12,006 nucleotides of DNA, taken from assembly GCA_013393545.1 (NCBI GenBank), contig JABXHG010000144.1:1-12006 (forward strand). The letters run 5' to 3'. A program made the position numbers and the translations under genes. This document shows, one piece after another, positions 1-9,426 of this stretch. The notes beneath the pieces were generated by a model. The model was not told the DNA's origin, ran no database searches, and was given only the letters and a program-made list of their open reading frames with translations. How positions within the stretch are numbered: position 1 is the first letter of the stretch; each line of letters begins with the position of its first letter. The DNA comes from Alteromonadaceae bacterium. Lineage in GTDB: Bacteria > Pseudomonadota > Gammaproteobacteria > Pseudomonadales > Oleiphilaceae.

Positions 1-2245
<2,245 letters not shown>

Positions 2246-2249
<4 letters not shown>

Positions 2250-2734
2250 GTAATATGTCTGACAGAGTACCCATGACCAAAGCAGGGGAAGAAAGCCTGC
2301 GCGAAGAGCTGAAGAAGCTCAAAGCCGAAGACCGGCCGCGAGTGATCGCGGCCATTGCCGACGCCCGTGAGCATGGCGATTTGAAAGAAAACGCCGAATA
2401 CCACGCGGCCCGTGAGCAGCAGAGCTTCATCGAAGGTCGCATCCAGGAAATCGAAGGCAAGCTGGGCGCCGCCCAGGTGATCGATGTCACCACCATGGAA
2501 AACACCGGCAAGGTGATTTTCGGCACCACCGTGCATCTGGTGAACATGGACACCGACGAGGAAGTGTCTTACCAGATCGTTGGTGAGGACGAGGCAGACA
2601 TCAAGGCAGGCAAACTGTCGATCTCCTCGCCCATTGCCCGGGCTCTGGTGGGCAAGAACGAAGGCGATGTGGTGGCGATCCGCATTCCTTCGGGCACTGT
2701 GGAGTACGAAATTGCCGAGGTGGAGTACATCTAA
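2246..2734 (+). CDS. greA: transcription elongation factor GreA
   Basis: GreA enters the RNA polymerase secondary channel and stimulates cleavage of backtracked RNA. The 162-residue product has the two expected parts: an N-terminal antiparallel coiled coil (about residues 10-80) whose tip carries [16 protein letters not shown], with the acidic tip residues D45 and E48 that hold the catalytic metal, and a C-terminal FKBP-like domain with [14 protein letters not shown]. Length is normal (about 158). The ATG at 2246 overlaps the carB stop, but AGGA at 2240-2243 is only 2 nt away from it. The ATG at 2255 (protein beginning MSDRVPM) has better spacing and may be the true start. Translational coupling to carB is likely. 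The transcript ends at the terminator just downstream. Confidence 0.95.
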
Positions 2735-2751
2735 GATACTTCGGGCACAAG

Positions 2752-2790
2752 AAAAGCCGGCGCGGGTACTCCCGGGCCGGCTTTTTGTTT
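2752..2790 (+). terminator. intrinsic terminator of carB-greA
   Basis: GC-rich stem AGCCGGC (2755-2761) pairs perfectly with GCCGGCT (2776-2782). An inner CGGG/CCCG stem closes a TACT loop, and an A-tract on the left pairs with the U-tract. A T-rich run follows from 2782 to 2794. It starts about 18 nt after the greA stop. Confidence 0.9.
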
Positions 2791-2795
2791 TTTTA

Positions 2796-2885
2796 GCCAC
2801 CAAATCCACCAAAGAACACGAAAAACTGATTAAAGATACTAACGTGTAGTCTTTTAATTTCGTGTTCTTTCGTGGGTTTAGTGGC
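2796..2885. repeat. intergenic palindromic repeat between greA and yhbY
   Basis: Two 28-nt arms, 2796-2823 and 2858-2885, are inverted copies matching at 25 of 28 positions. Both contain the unit AAAGAACACGAAA when read inward on their own strand. The pairing continues inward with ATTAAAGA-TAC (2829-2839) against GTA-TCTTTTAAT. The left arm carries the short-period CCACCAAA type pattern seen in a widespread class of intergenic bacterial palindromes that in translation give strings like TKSTKEHE. That family link is from memory. It sits between converging genes, 7 nt beyond the yhbY stop, and as RNA would form a very long hairpin, so it may also end yhbY transcription. No transposase is nearby. 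Confidence 0.8.
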
Positions 2886-2891
2886 AAAAAA

Positions 2892-3200
2892 TCATTTATT
2901 TCTTAAAAGATTAGACAGCTTCGGGTTCGGCTGTTTGGCCCGGCGCAGGATCACGGCGATCTTGCCGATGGTCTGTACCAGCTCTGCACCGGAGGTTTCG
3001 CACAGGGCGTCAATCGCTTCCCGGCGCACTTCGCGGTCCGTACTGGCGACCTTGATTTTGATCAGCTCGTGATCGTTCAGGGCGCGTTCCAACTCGTCCT
3101 GAAGACCCTCGGAAAGGCCCTTGTCGCCAACAATGATGACGGGTTTCAGGTTGTGGGCGATGGCCCGGTATTCCCGGCGTTGTTCCGGTGACAGACTCAT
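2892..3200 (-). CDS. yhbY: YhbY family ribosome assembly RNA-binding protein
   Basis: A 102-residue CRS1-YhbY domain protein that associates with pre-50S particles and is implicated in large-subunit assembly. It begins MSLSPEQRREYR and has the IIVGDKGLSEGLQDELERAL core, with the KH-like GxxG loop GDKG at residues 25-28. Next come NDHELIKIKV and a C-terminal QTIGKIAVILRR strand, all matching the E. coli protein of 97 residues. The start is the ATG at 3200; the upstream AGAG is a weak ribosome binding site. It is divergent from the rlmE remnant and ftsH and convergent with greA. The downstream palindrome could act as its terminator. Confidence 0.93.
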   Translation of the reverse strand: MSLSPEQRREYRAIAHNLKPVIIVGDKGLSEGLQDELERALNDHELIKIKVASTDREVRREAIDALCETSGAELVQTIGKIAVILRRAKQPNPKLSNLLRNK

Positions 3201-3234
3201 TATGTAATCTCTTTATAAGTGCAATTAACAAAAG

Positions 3235-3268
3235 GTCAGCGGCGTAAAAGCTGACAACATCGTATAAT
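3235..3268 (+). promoter_or_regulatory. possible rlmE/ftsH promoter with a dyad
   Basis: A perfect consensus -10 hexamer TATAAT lies at 3263-3268, 34 nt before the old rlmE start. There is no convincing -35 at the correct spacing. A perfect dyad GTCAGC (3235-3240) / GCTGAC (3250-3255) spans the place where the -35 should be, which could suit a regulator site. On the opposite strand, CTGACC overlapping this dyad and TATAAA (3212-3217) could serve yhbY with a 16-nt spacer, but that leaves almost no leader. All of this is suggestive only. Confidence 0.35.
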
Positions 3269-3301
3269 CGGACAATTGTAACAGATTGCCCGAGGTCAAG
3301 A

Positions 3302-3547
3302 ATGGGCGTCTTCCCGTATAGGTGTGCTGGTTGCAGGAACATTTTGAGGACGCCTGAGTCAAAAAGTCCGGGGAAGGCGCCATGGTTTCGGGCAGGCGTT
3401 GTAATTTTCGAGATGGCACCCAACATGGGTGGTATGGATGCCGTTGATATCACCAAAGCCATTGGGCTGAACGTTCGTTCTCCCGAGGCCTGCAGTGGTG
3501 GGCCGTTTCTGGTGGAGCGGCGTACAATTGGTGTAAGGTGTCGATAA
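3302..3547 (+). pseudogene. rlmE: remnant of 23S rRNA methyltransferase RlmE (FtsJ/RrmJ)
   Basis: The intact family protein (about 209 residues) 2'-O-methylates U2552 in the 23S rRNA A-loop and is normally encoded directly upstream of ftsH. Two fragments remain. In the frame of nt 3328, CWLQEHFEDA*VKKSGEG matches the N-terminal RWLQEHF..YV..AQ..G of RlmE, with a TGA at 3355 in place of the conserved Tyr. About 10 codons later and in another frame, starting at 3398, VVIFEMAPNMGGMDAVD and GGPFLVE match VVMSDMAPNMSG..AVD and GGSFVVK. Missing are the SAM site (DLGAAPGGW), about 88 codons of the middle, and the last ~45 residues. Of the catalytic K-D-K-E set, K38 and D83 are deleted, D124 is E, and K164 is E. 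The old ribosome site GAGG (3292-3295) and ATG (3302) survive, leaving an 81-codon frame that I do not believe is a functional protein. Confidence 0.8.
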
Positions 3548-3598
3548 AAGGGGCGGTTGCAAGACGGGGCTGTCCCGACAATTCACAGGTGATGATCC

Positions 3599-5545
3599 TT
3601 GAACGATATGGGAAAAAATCTGGGTCTCTGGCTAGTTATAGCCGCTGTTCTGCTGATGGTGTTTCAGAATTTCTCTCCCACCACGACCGGGCAGCAAGTC
3701 AATTATTCGCAGTTTGTCGAAATGGTCCAGCAGGGTCAGGTTCGGCAGGTAACCATTGATGGTCTGCAGGTTCAGGGTACCCGTGGTGACGGTTCCCAGT
3801 TCCAGACTGTCCGCCCGCAGGTGTCTGATAACAAGTTGATGGACGATCTGCTGGCCAATAACGTGGAAGTCATCGGCAAAGAGCCGGAGCGCCAGAGCTT
3901 GTGGACTCAGCTGCTGGTGGCCGCCTTCCCGATTCTGATCATTATTGCCCTGTTCGTGTTCTTCATGCGGCAGATGCAGGGGGGTGGTGCCGGCGGCAAG
4001 GGCCCCATGTCCTTCGGCAAGTCGAAAGCCCGCCTGATGAGCGAAGATCAGATCAAGACCACCTTCGGCGACGTCGCTGGCTGTGACGAAGCGAAGGAAG
4101 ATGTGAAGGAACTGGTCGATTTCCTGCGTGACCCGAGCAAATTCCAACGCCTGGGTGGTCAGATCCCCAAGGGCGTGTTGATGGTCGGTCCTCCGGGCAC
4201 GGGTAAAACCCTGCTGGCCAAGGCCATCGCCGGTGAAGCCAAGGTGCCGTTCTTCTCCATCTCCGGTTCCGACTTTGTGGAAATGTTCGTGGGTGTGGGC
4301 GCATCCCGTGTCCGTGACATGTTCGAGCAGGCCAAGAAGCAGAGCCCGTGCATCATCTTCATCGATGAGATTGATGCCGTCGGTCGCCATCGTGGTGCCG
4401 GCATGGGTGGCGGTCACGATGAACGCGAACAGACTCTGAACCAGCTGCTGGTGGAAATGGACGGTTTTGAGGGTAACGAAGGCGTTATCGTAATTGCCGC
4501 CACTAACCGCCCGGACGTGCTGGACCCGGCTCTGTTGCGCCCCGGTCGTTTCGACCGCCAGGTCGTAGTCAGCCTGCCGGACATCATTGGCCGTGAGCAG
4601 ATCCTGAAGGTTCATCTGAAAAAAGTGCCGCTGGCCGATGGTGTCGAGCCGTCCATGATTGCCCGCGGTACCCCAGGCTTTTCCGGTGCTGATCTGGCGA
4701 ACCTGGTGAACGAAGCTGCCTTGTTTGCAGCGCGCCGTAACCAGCGTCTGGTCACCATGGAAGAGCTGGAGTTGGCGAAAGACAAAATCATGATGGGCGC
4801 CGAGCGCAAGTCCATGGTGATGAACGAGAAAGAGAAGCTGAACACCGCTTATCACGAGTCCGGCCATGCGATCGTTGGTCGCCTGATGCCGGAACATGAT
4901 CCGGTGTACAAGGTCAGCATCATTCCTCGTGGGCGGGCGTTGGGTGTCACCATGTTCCTGCCCGAGGAAGACAAGTACAGCCATTCCAAGCGCTATCTGA
5001 TCAGCTCGATCTGTAGCCTGTTTGGTGGCCGTATTGCCGAGGAGCTGACGCTGGGCTTCGACGGTGTGACCACCGGTGCTTCCAACGATATCGAACGTGC
5101 CACTCAGTTGGCCCGCAACATGGTCACCAAGTGGGGGCTTTCCGAGAAACTGGGGCCGCTGCAGTACGATACCGAGAGCGAAGAGCCGTTCCTGGGGCGT
5201 TCTGCGGGCCAATCCCATACGGTGTACTCGCCTGAAACGGCTCAGCGTATCGATGAGGAAGTTCGCAATATTATCGACACCTGCTACGAGACAGCCAAGC
5301 AGACGCTGATCGATAACCGCGACAAGCTGGACCTGATGGCTCAGGCCCTGATGAAGTATGAAACTATCGATAGTCATCAGATTGACGACATCATGGCTGG
5401 CCAGGAGCCGCGCCCACCCAAGAACTGGGGTGACAGCGGCCCCAGTGGCGGTGTAAGTGCTCACGAGCCGTCACCAGCTGCCAGTCCGGATCGAGGCGAC
5501 GATGGTCGCCAGCCGGATGTGGGTCGCCCTGCCGGAGAACACTGA
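3599..5545 (+). CDS. ftsH: ATP-dependent zinc metalloprotease FtsH
   Basis: Hexameric inner-membrane AAA+ protease that extracts and degrades misassembled membrane proteins and short-lived regulators. The 648-residue protein has transmembrane segment 1 (about 9-23), a periplasmic domain, transmembrane segment 2 (about 104-124, then [10 protein letters not shown]), an AAA+ module with Walker A GPPGTGKT (197-204) and Walker B IIFIDEID (252-259), the second region of homology [20 protein letters not shown], and the zinc site HESGH (419-423) with a downstream [12 protein letters not shown] supplying the third ligand. The C-terminus is a short Pro/Gly/Asp-rich tail. I take the TTG at 3599 as start because AGGTG lies 7 nt upstream and the resulting MNDMGKN matches relatives. 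The in-frame ATG at 3608 is the alternative. Upstream partner rlmE is decayed, so transcription probably comes from the old rlmE promoter or an unseen one. Confidence 0.97.
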   Translation: MNDMGKNLGLWLVIAAVLLMVFQNFSPTTTGQQVNYSQFVEMVQQGQVRQVTIDGLQVQGTRGDGSQFQTVRPQVSDNKLMDDLLANNVEVIGKEPERQSLWTQLLVAAFPILIIIALFVFFMRQMQGGGAGGKGPMSFGKSKARLMSEDQIKTTFGDVAGCDEAKEDVKELVDFLRDPSKFQRLGGQIPKGVLMVGPPGTGKTLLAKAIAGEAKVPFFSISGSDFVEMFVGVGASRVRDMFEQAKKQSPCIIFIDEIDAVGRHRGAGMGGGHDEREQTLNQLLVEMDGFEGNEGVIVIAATNRPDVLDPALLRPGRFDRQVVVSLPDIIGREQILKVHLKKVPLADGVEPSMIARGTPGFSGADLANLVNEAALFAARRNQRLVTMEELELAKDKIMMGAERKSMVMNEKEKLNTAYHESGHAIVGRLMPEHDPVYKVSIIPRGRALGVTMFLPEEDKYSHSKRYLISSICSLFGGRIAEELTLGFDGVTTGASNDIERATQLARNMVTKWGLSEKLGPLQYDTESEEPFLGRSAGQSHTVYSPETAQRIDEEVRNIIDTCYETAKQTLIDNRDKLDLMAQALMKYETIDSHQIDDIMAGQEPRPPKNWGDSGPSGGVSAHEPSPAASPDRGDDGRQPDVGRPAGEH

Positions 5546-5554
5546 TTCTCCGGC
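5531..5554 (+). other. perfect hairpin enclosing the ftsH stop codon
   Basis: GCCGGAGAA (5531-5539) and TTCTCCGGC (5546-5554) are perfect 9-nt inverted arms with a 6-nt loop that contains the ftsH TGA at 5543-5545. No U-tract follows, so it is not itself a terminator. It could stabilise the mRNA 3' end ahead of the terminator 24 nt further on. Confidence 0.6.
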
Positions 5555-5577
5555 TCTCGGGCCAACCCGGCTGATCG

Positions 5578-5610
5578 CGCCGCCCGGCTCCCGGGCGGCG
5601 TTTGTTTTTC
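5578..5610 (+). terminator. intrinsic terminator after ftsH
   Basis: A 10-bp perfect GC stem, CGCCGCCCGG (5578-5587) with CCGGGCGGCG (5591-5600), has a CTC loop and is followed by TTTGTTTTTCC. It separates ftsH from folP, which begins only 37-47 nt later. Confidence 0.88.
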
Positions 5611-5646
5611 CTTCCCCGTGTCTGAACCTTGTCTGGAAATATCACC

Positions 5647-6477
5647 ATGGAAATGAACTTCGCAGGCCGTGTTCTGGACCTGTCCTGCTGCCACGTGATG
5701 GGCATCGTCAATGTTACGCCGGATTCCTTTTCCGATGGCGGTCAGTACAACGCGCCGGCGGCAGCACTGTCCCGGGCTCGCCATATGGTTGCCGATGGAG
5801 CCACCTTTATCGATGTGGGCGGTGAATCCACCCGGCCCGGTGCTTCACCGGTCTCCACCCAGGAAGAGCTTGACCGGGTGTGCCCGGTGGTGGAAGCGAT
5901 CCGCCATGAACTGGATGTGGTGATTTCGGTGGATACCAGCAATGCGACGGTCATGCGGGAAACCGCGAAGCTGGGTGCTGGTCTGATCAACGATGTGCGG
6001 GCCCTGCAGCGCCCCGGTGCGCCGGAAGCAGTGGCGCAAGCGGGCATTCCTGTGTGCATCATGCACATCCAGGGTGAGCCGGACAGCATGCAGAGGGACC
6101 CCCGTTACCGCAACGTGCGCCGGGAAGTCAGTTCCTTTCTGACCGAACGTATGCGAGTGGCGGAAAATGCTGGTGTGGAAGCGGATCATATTATTTTGGA
6201 CCCGGGCTTCGGTTTCGGAAAGTCCGTTGAGCACAATTTCGAATTGATGGCGAGTCTTGAGCAGCTGCACCTACTGGGGCATCCGCTGCTTATCGGCGTC
6301 TCCCGCAAATCCATGCTGGGCGCAGTCACCGGCCGAGAGGTGGATGAACGGTTGCCCGCCAGCCTGGCTGCCGCGACAATATCGGCAATGAAAGGCGCAA
6401 GCATTTTACGGGTTCACGATGTCCGCGAGACGGTGGATGCGGTAAAAGTGGTGCAGGCAACCAGAGAGGCACTGTAA
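5647..6477 (+). CDS. folP: dihydropteroate synthase
   Basis: DHPS condenses p-aminobenzoate with hydroxymethyl-dihydropterin diphosphate to give dihydropteroate in folate synthesis; it is the sulfonamide target. A TIM-barrel protein of 276 residues from the ATG at 5647. It shows the first signature [15 protein letters not shown], the second GGESTRPGA, the pterin-binding ISVDTSNA and LINDVRAL, then [18 protein letters not shown] and the terminal LRVHDV, all in family order. I prefer 5647, with a weak GGAAA site 7 nt upstream, over TTG 5629 (six codons longer) or ATG 5653. Its TAA shares one base with the glmM ATG (TAATG), so the two are translationally coupled. Only about 36 nt lie between the ftsH terminator and folP and I see no promoter there, so expression may rely on readthrough. 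Confidence 0.95.
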   Translation: MEMNFAGRVLDLSCCHVMGIVNVTPDSFSDGGQYNAPAAALSRARHMVADGATFIDVGGESTRPGASPVSTQEELDRVCPVVEAIRHELDVVISVDTSNATVMRETAKLGAGLINDVRALQRPGAPEAVAQAGIPVCIMHIQGEPDSMQRDPRYRNVRREVSSFLTERMRVAENAGVEADHIILDPGFGFGKSVEHNFELMASLEQLHLLGHPLLIGVSRKSMLGAVTGREVDERLPASLAAATISAMKGASILRVHDVRETVDAVKVVQATREAL

Positions 6478-7820
6478 TGGCAGGCAGAAAGTATTTCGGA
6501 ACGGACGGCATTCGGGGTCGTGTGGGCGATCGGCCAATCACGCCGGATTTCATGCTGCATCTGGGCTGGGCGGCTGGTCAGGCGTTCAAGAAGGAGGGGC
6601 AGCGCAACAGTGTGTTGATTGGCAAGGATACCCGGTTGTCTGGTTATATGTTTGAGTCGGCGCTTGAATCCGGTCTGTCCGCCGCCGGCGTGGATGTAAA
6701 GCTGTTGGGGCCCATGCCTACACCGGCTATAGCCTATCTTACCCGAACCTTCCGCGCCTCGGCGGGTATTGTGATTAGCGCCTCCCACAACCCTCACCAT
6801 GACAATGGCATCAAGTTCTTCTCTTCCGCCGGCATAAAACTCGATGACGCTCTGGAAGAAGAAATCGAGCGCTGGCTTGACCGCCCCATTCAGGTTTGCG
6901 ACCCGGAAGAATTGGGCAAGGCAAGCCGGGTGGATGATGCCCCCGGCCGTTACGTCGAATTCTGCAAGAGCACGGTGCCCAATGAATTTACTCTCGACGG
7001 CCTGCATATCGTGCTGGATTGCGCTCACGGGGCCACCTACCACGTGGCCCCGAAGGTGTTTCGTGAGCTGGGAGCGAAAATTACCACTATCGGTGCCGAG
7101 CCCGATGGCCTGAACATTAATCTGAATGTGGGTTCCACTCATCTGGATGCACTGAAAAAAATGGTGGCCGAGCAGCAGGCCGACATGGGGATTGCGTTTG
7201 ATGGTGACGGCGACCGGGTGTTGATGGTGGATCGTGACGGATCTGAAGTGGACGGTGACGAACTACTTTACATCCTTGCATCCCAGCGCCACCTTGAAGG
7301 ACGCTTGAAAGGCGGCGTGGTTGGCACCTTGATGACCAACCTCGGGGTAGAGCTGGCCCTGAAAAATGCAGGCATCGAGTTTGAGCGGGCGAAAGTCGGC
7401 GATCGCTATGTCATGGAGTGCCTGTTGGCGAATGACTGGCTGGTGGGCGGTGAAGGTTCCGGCCATATGGTAATCCGCGACTGCACCACCACTGGCGATG
7501 GCATTGTGTCCGCTCTGCAGGTGTTGCTGGCAGTGCGTCGTTCTGGTCAGACACTGCAACAGTTGCGTCAGGGTATGAACAAGTTGCCGCAGAAGATGGT
7601 GAATGTCCGGGTAGCCGAGCGTTTTGACCCGCTTGGGCGCGAAGATATCCTGCAGGCGATGCGCCAGGCAGAGGAAACATTGGGAGAAGCCGGTCGTATC
7701 CTGCTGAGGGCATCGGGAACCGAGCCTCTGATTCGTGTCATGGCTGAGGGGAAAGACTCGGAACAGATTGCCCACGTGGCCGATGAACTGGCCAGAGTTG
7801 TCGAAGCCTCCCGGGGCTGA
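6477..7820 (+). CDS. glmM: phosphoglucosamine mutase
   Basis: Converts glucosamine-6-phosphate to glucosamine-1-phosphate, feeding UDP-GlcNAc for peptidoglycan and lipopolysaccharide. The 447-residue length is typical. It begins [14 protein letters not shown], the family N-terminus. The active-site phosphoserine loop is [14 protein letters not shown], with catalytic S103. The magnesium loop is DGDGDR at residues 242-247. The sugar-binding GGEGSGH and the C-terminal phosphate loop [15 protein letters not shown] are present. The folP-glmM pair downstream of ftsH is the standard gammaproteobacterial arrangement. Nothing unusual is visible in it. Confidence 0.97.
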   Translation: MAGRKYFGTDGIRGRVGDRPITPDFMLHLGWAAGQAFKKEGQRNSVLIGKDTRLSGYMFESALESGLSAAGVDVKLLGPMPTPAIAYLTRTFRASAGIVISASHNPHHDNGIKFFSSAGIKLDDALEEEIERWLDRPIQVCDPEELGKASRVDDAPGRYVEFCKSTVPNEFTLDGLHIVLDCAHGATYHVAPKVFRELGAKITTIGAEPDGLNINLNVGSTHLDALKKMVAEQQADMGIAFDGDGDRVLMVDRDGSEVDGDELLYILASQRHLEGRLKGGVVGTLMTNLGVELALKNAGIEFERAKVGDRYVMECLLANDWLVGGEGSGHMVIRDCTTTGDGIVSALQVLLAVRRSGQTLQQLRQGMNKLPQKMVNVRVAERFDPLGREDILQAMRQAEETLGEAGRILLRASGTEPLIRVMAEGKDSEQIAHVADELARVVEASRG

Positions 7821-7832
7821 GGAGGGGGTGGC

Positions 7833-7861
7833 TTGTGCCCTGTGGGGCTCTACTGTATAGT
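7833..7861 (+). promoter_or_regulatory. sigma70-type promoter for tpiA-secG
   Basis: TTGTGC (7833-7838) and TATAGT (7856-7861) are separated by 17 nt in the 79-nt glmM-tpiA gap. The leader to the tpiA ATG would be about 30 nt. Hexamer match is good but not perfect, and no experimental start is known here. Confidence 0.55.
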
Positions 7862-7899
7862 TCGCCCTCGCTGAATTCAGGGCCTGTCGAGATAGAGAA

Positions 7900-8658
7900 A
7901 TGCGTCGCAAGATTGTTGCTGGAAACTGGAAAATGAACGGGTCGAAAGATCTGGTGAGCCAGTTGGTCGGCACCATTGCTTCTCAGGCTGGCAGCTTGCC
8001 GGCTGGCCCCGAAGTGGCCATTCTGCCGCCGTCTTTGTATGTCAGTGCGGTTCAGGCCGCTGCCGGCGAGGCTGTTCGGGTAGGTGCGCAGAACGTGGCG
8101 CCTTGGGTGTCCGGCGCCTACACCGGCGAAATCTCGGCCGCCATGGCTGCCGACCTCGGTTGCCGATATGTGTTGGTGGGCCACTCCGAGCGCCGCGAGC
8201 ATTTTGCAGAAACCGACGCGCTGGTGGCGGAAAAAGTCGGGCGTGTTCTGGAAAGCGGTCTGGTCGCCATGGTGTGCGTGGGCGAAACCCTCCAGGACCG
8301 AGAAAGTGGCTGCGCCGAGCAGGTGGTTGCCAGCCAGATTCGTGGCGGATTGGCGGGTGTGGAGCCCGGGCAGTGGTCCCGGATTGTAATTGCCTATGAG
8401 CCCGTATGGGCTATTGGCACCGGTGAAACGGCTACCGCTGCGGACGCTCAGTCGATGCATGCGTACATTCGCGAGGTGCTGGAATCGATGAATGCACCCG
8501 CAAATGAGGTTTCGGTACTTTACGGCGGCAGCGTAAAAGCGGATAATGCGGCCGCTCTCTTCGCAGAGCCGGATATCGATGGTGGTCTTATCGGCGGAGC
8601 ATCGCTGAAGGCCGACGAGTTTTTGAGCATTTGCCGGTCGTTTCCGGTAAGTGCATAG
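7900..8658 (+). CDS. tpiA: triosephosphate isomerase
   Basis: Interconverts dihydroxyacetone phosphate and glyceraldehyde-3-phosphate in glycolysis and gluconeogenesis. The 252-residue TIM barrel begins [14 protein letters not shown] with substrate-binding N9 and K11. The electrophilic H95 lies in VGHSERR, the catalytic base E167 in [11 protein letters not shown] (also the start of the flexible loop 6), and the phosphate-binding YGGSV and GGLIGGASL complete the site. The start ATG at 7900 gives exactly the family N-terminus; the ribosome site is weak (GAGA). secG begins 23 nt after its stop, so the two are probably cotranscribed. Confidence 0.97.
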   Translation: MRRKIVAGNWKMNGSKDLVSQLVGTIASQAGSLPAGPEVAILPPSLYVSAVQAAAGEAVRVGAQNVAPWVSGAYTGEISAAMAADLGCRYVLVGHSERREHFAETDALVAEKVGRVLESGLVAMVCVGETLQDRESGCAEQVVASQIRGGLAGVEPGQWSRIVIAYEPVWAIGTGETATAADAQSMHAYIREVLESMNAPANEVSVLYGGSVKADNAAALFAEPDIDGGLIGGASLKADEFLSICRSFPVSA

Positions 8659-8681
8659 CCAAAACGTTTACGAGAGTTTGT

Positions 8682-9065
8682 ATGGATTGGATGGAAACAC
8701 TGGTAGTTACTGTTCACGTCGTGATCGCTGTGGCGCTGGTGGGCCTGGTTCTGATCCAGCAAGGTAAAGGCGCAGACGCAGGCGCGGCTTTTGGTGGCGG
8801 CGCGTCCCAGACCGTTTTTGGCAGTCAGGGTAGCGGCAGCTTCCTGACCAAGATGACCACCCTGTTGGCGGTTGTCTTTTTTGTGACCAGTTTTTCGTTG
8901 GCGATTTTTGCCAAGGAACGCGCGGAAGTGGCCGGCGAAGCCGGTATTCCCGTAGTGGAAGAGTCTTCGGCTCCGTCCGTGGATGACGCACCGGCGAGCA
9001 ATGGCAATGGCGAAAGCGCCGACGAGAGCGGTGAAGGAAGCTCAGGGCTTCCGGAACTCGAGTAA
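8682..9065 (+). CDS. secG: preprotein translocase subunit SecG
   Basis: Small inner-membrane subunit of the SecYEG protein-conducting channel that assists SecA-driven export. From ATG 8682 it is 127 residues: [20 protein letters not shown] begins the first membrane helix, then the conserved cytoplasmic loop [20 protein letters not shown] and [16 protein letters not shown], then a second helix ([17 protein letters not shown]). An acidic, Ser/Gly-rich C-terminal tail of about 45 residues follows, longer than in E. coli but usual in related genera. The frame is open back to a GTG at 8631, but that would add residues ahead of the first helix and overlap tpiA. ATG 8682 has GAGAG 5 nt upstream. ATG 8691 is another possibility. 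Confidence 0.93.
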   Translation: MDWMETLVVTVHVVIAVALVGLVLIQQGKGADAGAAFGGGASQTVFGSQGSGSFLTKMTTLLAVVFFVTSFSLAIFAKERAEVAGEAGIPVVEESSAPSVDDAPASNGNGESADESGEGSSGLPELE

Positions 9066-9073
9066 AGAATTAT

Positions 9074-9158
9074 GCCCGGGTGGTGAAATTGGTAGACACG
9101 CTATCTTGATGGGTGATTATCGAGAGCTTTGCCGTTTCGTGTCCGGCCCCGGGCACCA
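9074..9158 (+). tRNA. tRNA-Leu gene, apparently decayed (GAG position reads GAT)
   Basis: An 85-nt class II tRNA-like gene 8 nt after the secG stop, where gammaproteobacteria carry tRNA-Leu(GAG). The acceptor stem is perfect, GCCCGGG (9074-9080) with CCCGGGC (9148-9154), followed by discriminator A and an encoded CCA (9156-9158). The D arm GTGAAATTGGTAGACAC is typical of tRNA-Leu. After that it fails: CTATC (9101-9105) should pair with the next stem strand, but GTGAT (9113-9117) gives only 2 of 5 pairs. The anticodon triplet reads GAT (9108-9110) instead of GAG. The variable arm forms no clear stem, and the T arm GCCGT-TTCGTGT-CCGGC has the invariant G53 and A58 both as T. Total length is normal. 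I consider it a probable pseudogene or severely altered tRNA; a sequence error is possible. Confidence 0.6.
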
Positions 9159-9166
9159 TATAAAAG

Positions 9167-9199
9167 AAAACGGCTTGGTAAACCCAGGCCGTTTTTTTT
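9167..9199 (+). terminator. intrinsic terminator after tRNA-Leu
   Basis: AAAACGGC (9167-9174) pairs with GCCGTTTT (9088 nt of the 9100s block: 9188-9195). Four further pairs extend inward, including one G-U, around a five-base loop, and a run of eight Ts (9192-9199) follows. It begins 8 nt after the CCA end and would finish the tpiA-secG-tRNA transcript. Confidence 0.88.
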
Positions 9200-9208
9200 G
9201 GTCAGTCC

Positions 9209-9237
9209 TTGACCACTCCGTGCGGCGTCTCTATACT
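9209..9237 (+). promoter_or_regulatory. sigma70-type promoter for rimP-nusA-infB
   Basis: TTGACC (9209-9214, 5 of 6 to consensus) and TATACT (9232-9237, 5 of 6) are spaced by exactly 17 nt. It lies just after the tRNA terminator and before the hairpin-rich leader. Transcription should start near 9244, giving a leader of about 220 nt before rimP. This is the strongest promoter-like sequence in the window. Confidence 0.75.
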
Positions 9238-9336
9238 CCGGCGGATATCGGGGCCTGTGCTTTCACAGGCTTCCGGGCAGGCCAGGTGTCTGTCGGCAGG
9301 AACAGCTTGGGGCTGTTCCTTGCGAATTCTTGCAAC

Positions 9337-9363
9337 AAAAAGCCCCGCTATCCGGGGTTTTTT
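9337..9363 (+). terminator. leader terminator 1 (attenuator candidate)
   Basis: CCCCG (9343-9347) pairs with CGGGG (9353-9357). A flanking G-U pair and five A-T pairs use the A-run on the left and T-run 9358-9363 on the right. It lies about 105 nt upstream of rimP. Confidence 0.75.
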
Positions 9364-9397
9364 GATTAAAGGGCCTGGCGCAAAAGGCCCTGTGCAT

Positions 9398-9426
9398 AAA
9401 AAGGGCTGATCAACAGCCCTTTTTTT
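9398..9426 (+). terminator. leader terminator 2 (attenuator candidate)
   Basis: GGGCTG (9403-9408) pairs with CAGCCC (9414-9419) around ATCAA. Five flanking A-T pairs and a run of seven Ts (9420-9426) follow. It ends only 27 nt before the rimP ribosome binding site, with no room for another promoter, so operon transcripts must pass it. Confidence 0.85.

Noticed and set aside
2872..3072. Plus-strand 66-codon frame opposite yhbY
   Set aside because: It is a shadow of yhbY, beginning within the palindromic repeat.
3302..3547. The 81-codon frame as a new small protein gene
   Set aside because: It has a good ribosome site and ATG, but its N-terminal third is out of frame with RlmE-matching sequence, and its centre is a damaged RlmE fragment. 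Decay explains it better.
3632..5464. 610-codon open frame on the minus strand across ftsH
   Set aside because: Same mirror effect opposite an intact ftsH with all its motifs; no ribosome site or domain seen.
9244..9330. A decayed metY (initiator tRNA), as expected upstream of rimP in E. coli
   Set aside because: No CAT anticodon loop, acceptor stem or T arm could be aligned; the hairpins here do not fit a cloverleaf.
8983..9369. 128-codon plus-strand frame covering the secG end, the tRNA and leader
   Set aside because: It runs through the tRNA gene and two terminators, and the translation has no domain-like pattern.
9209..9409. 66-codon plus-strand frame in the rimP leader, possibly a leader peptide
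   Set aside because: Its start would lie at the promoter -35 itself, it has no ribosome site, and it crosses terminator 1.
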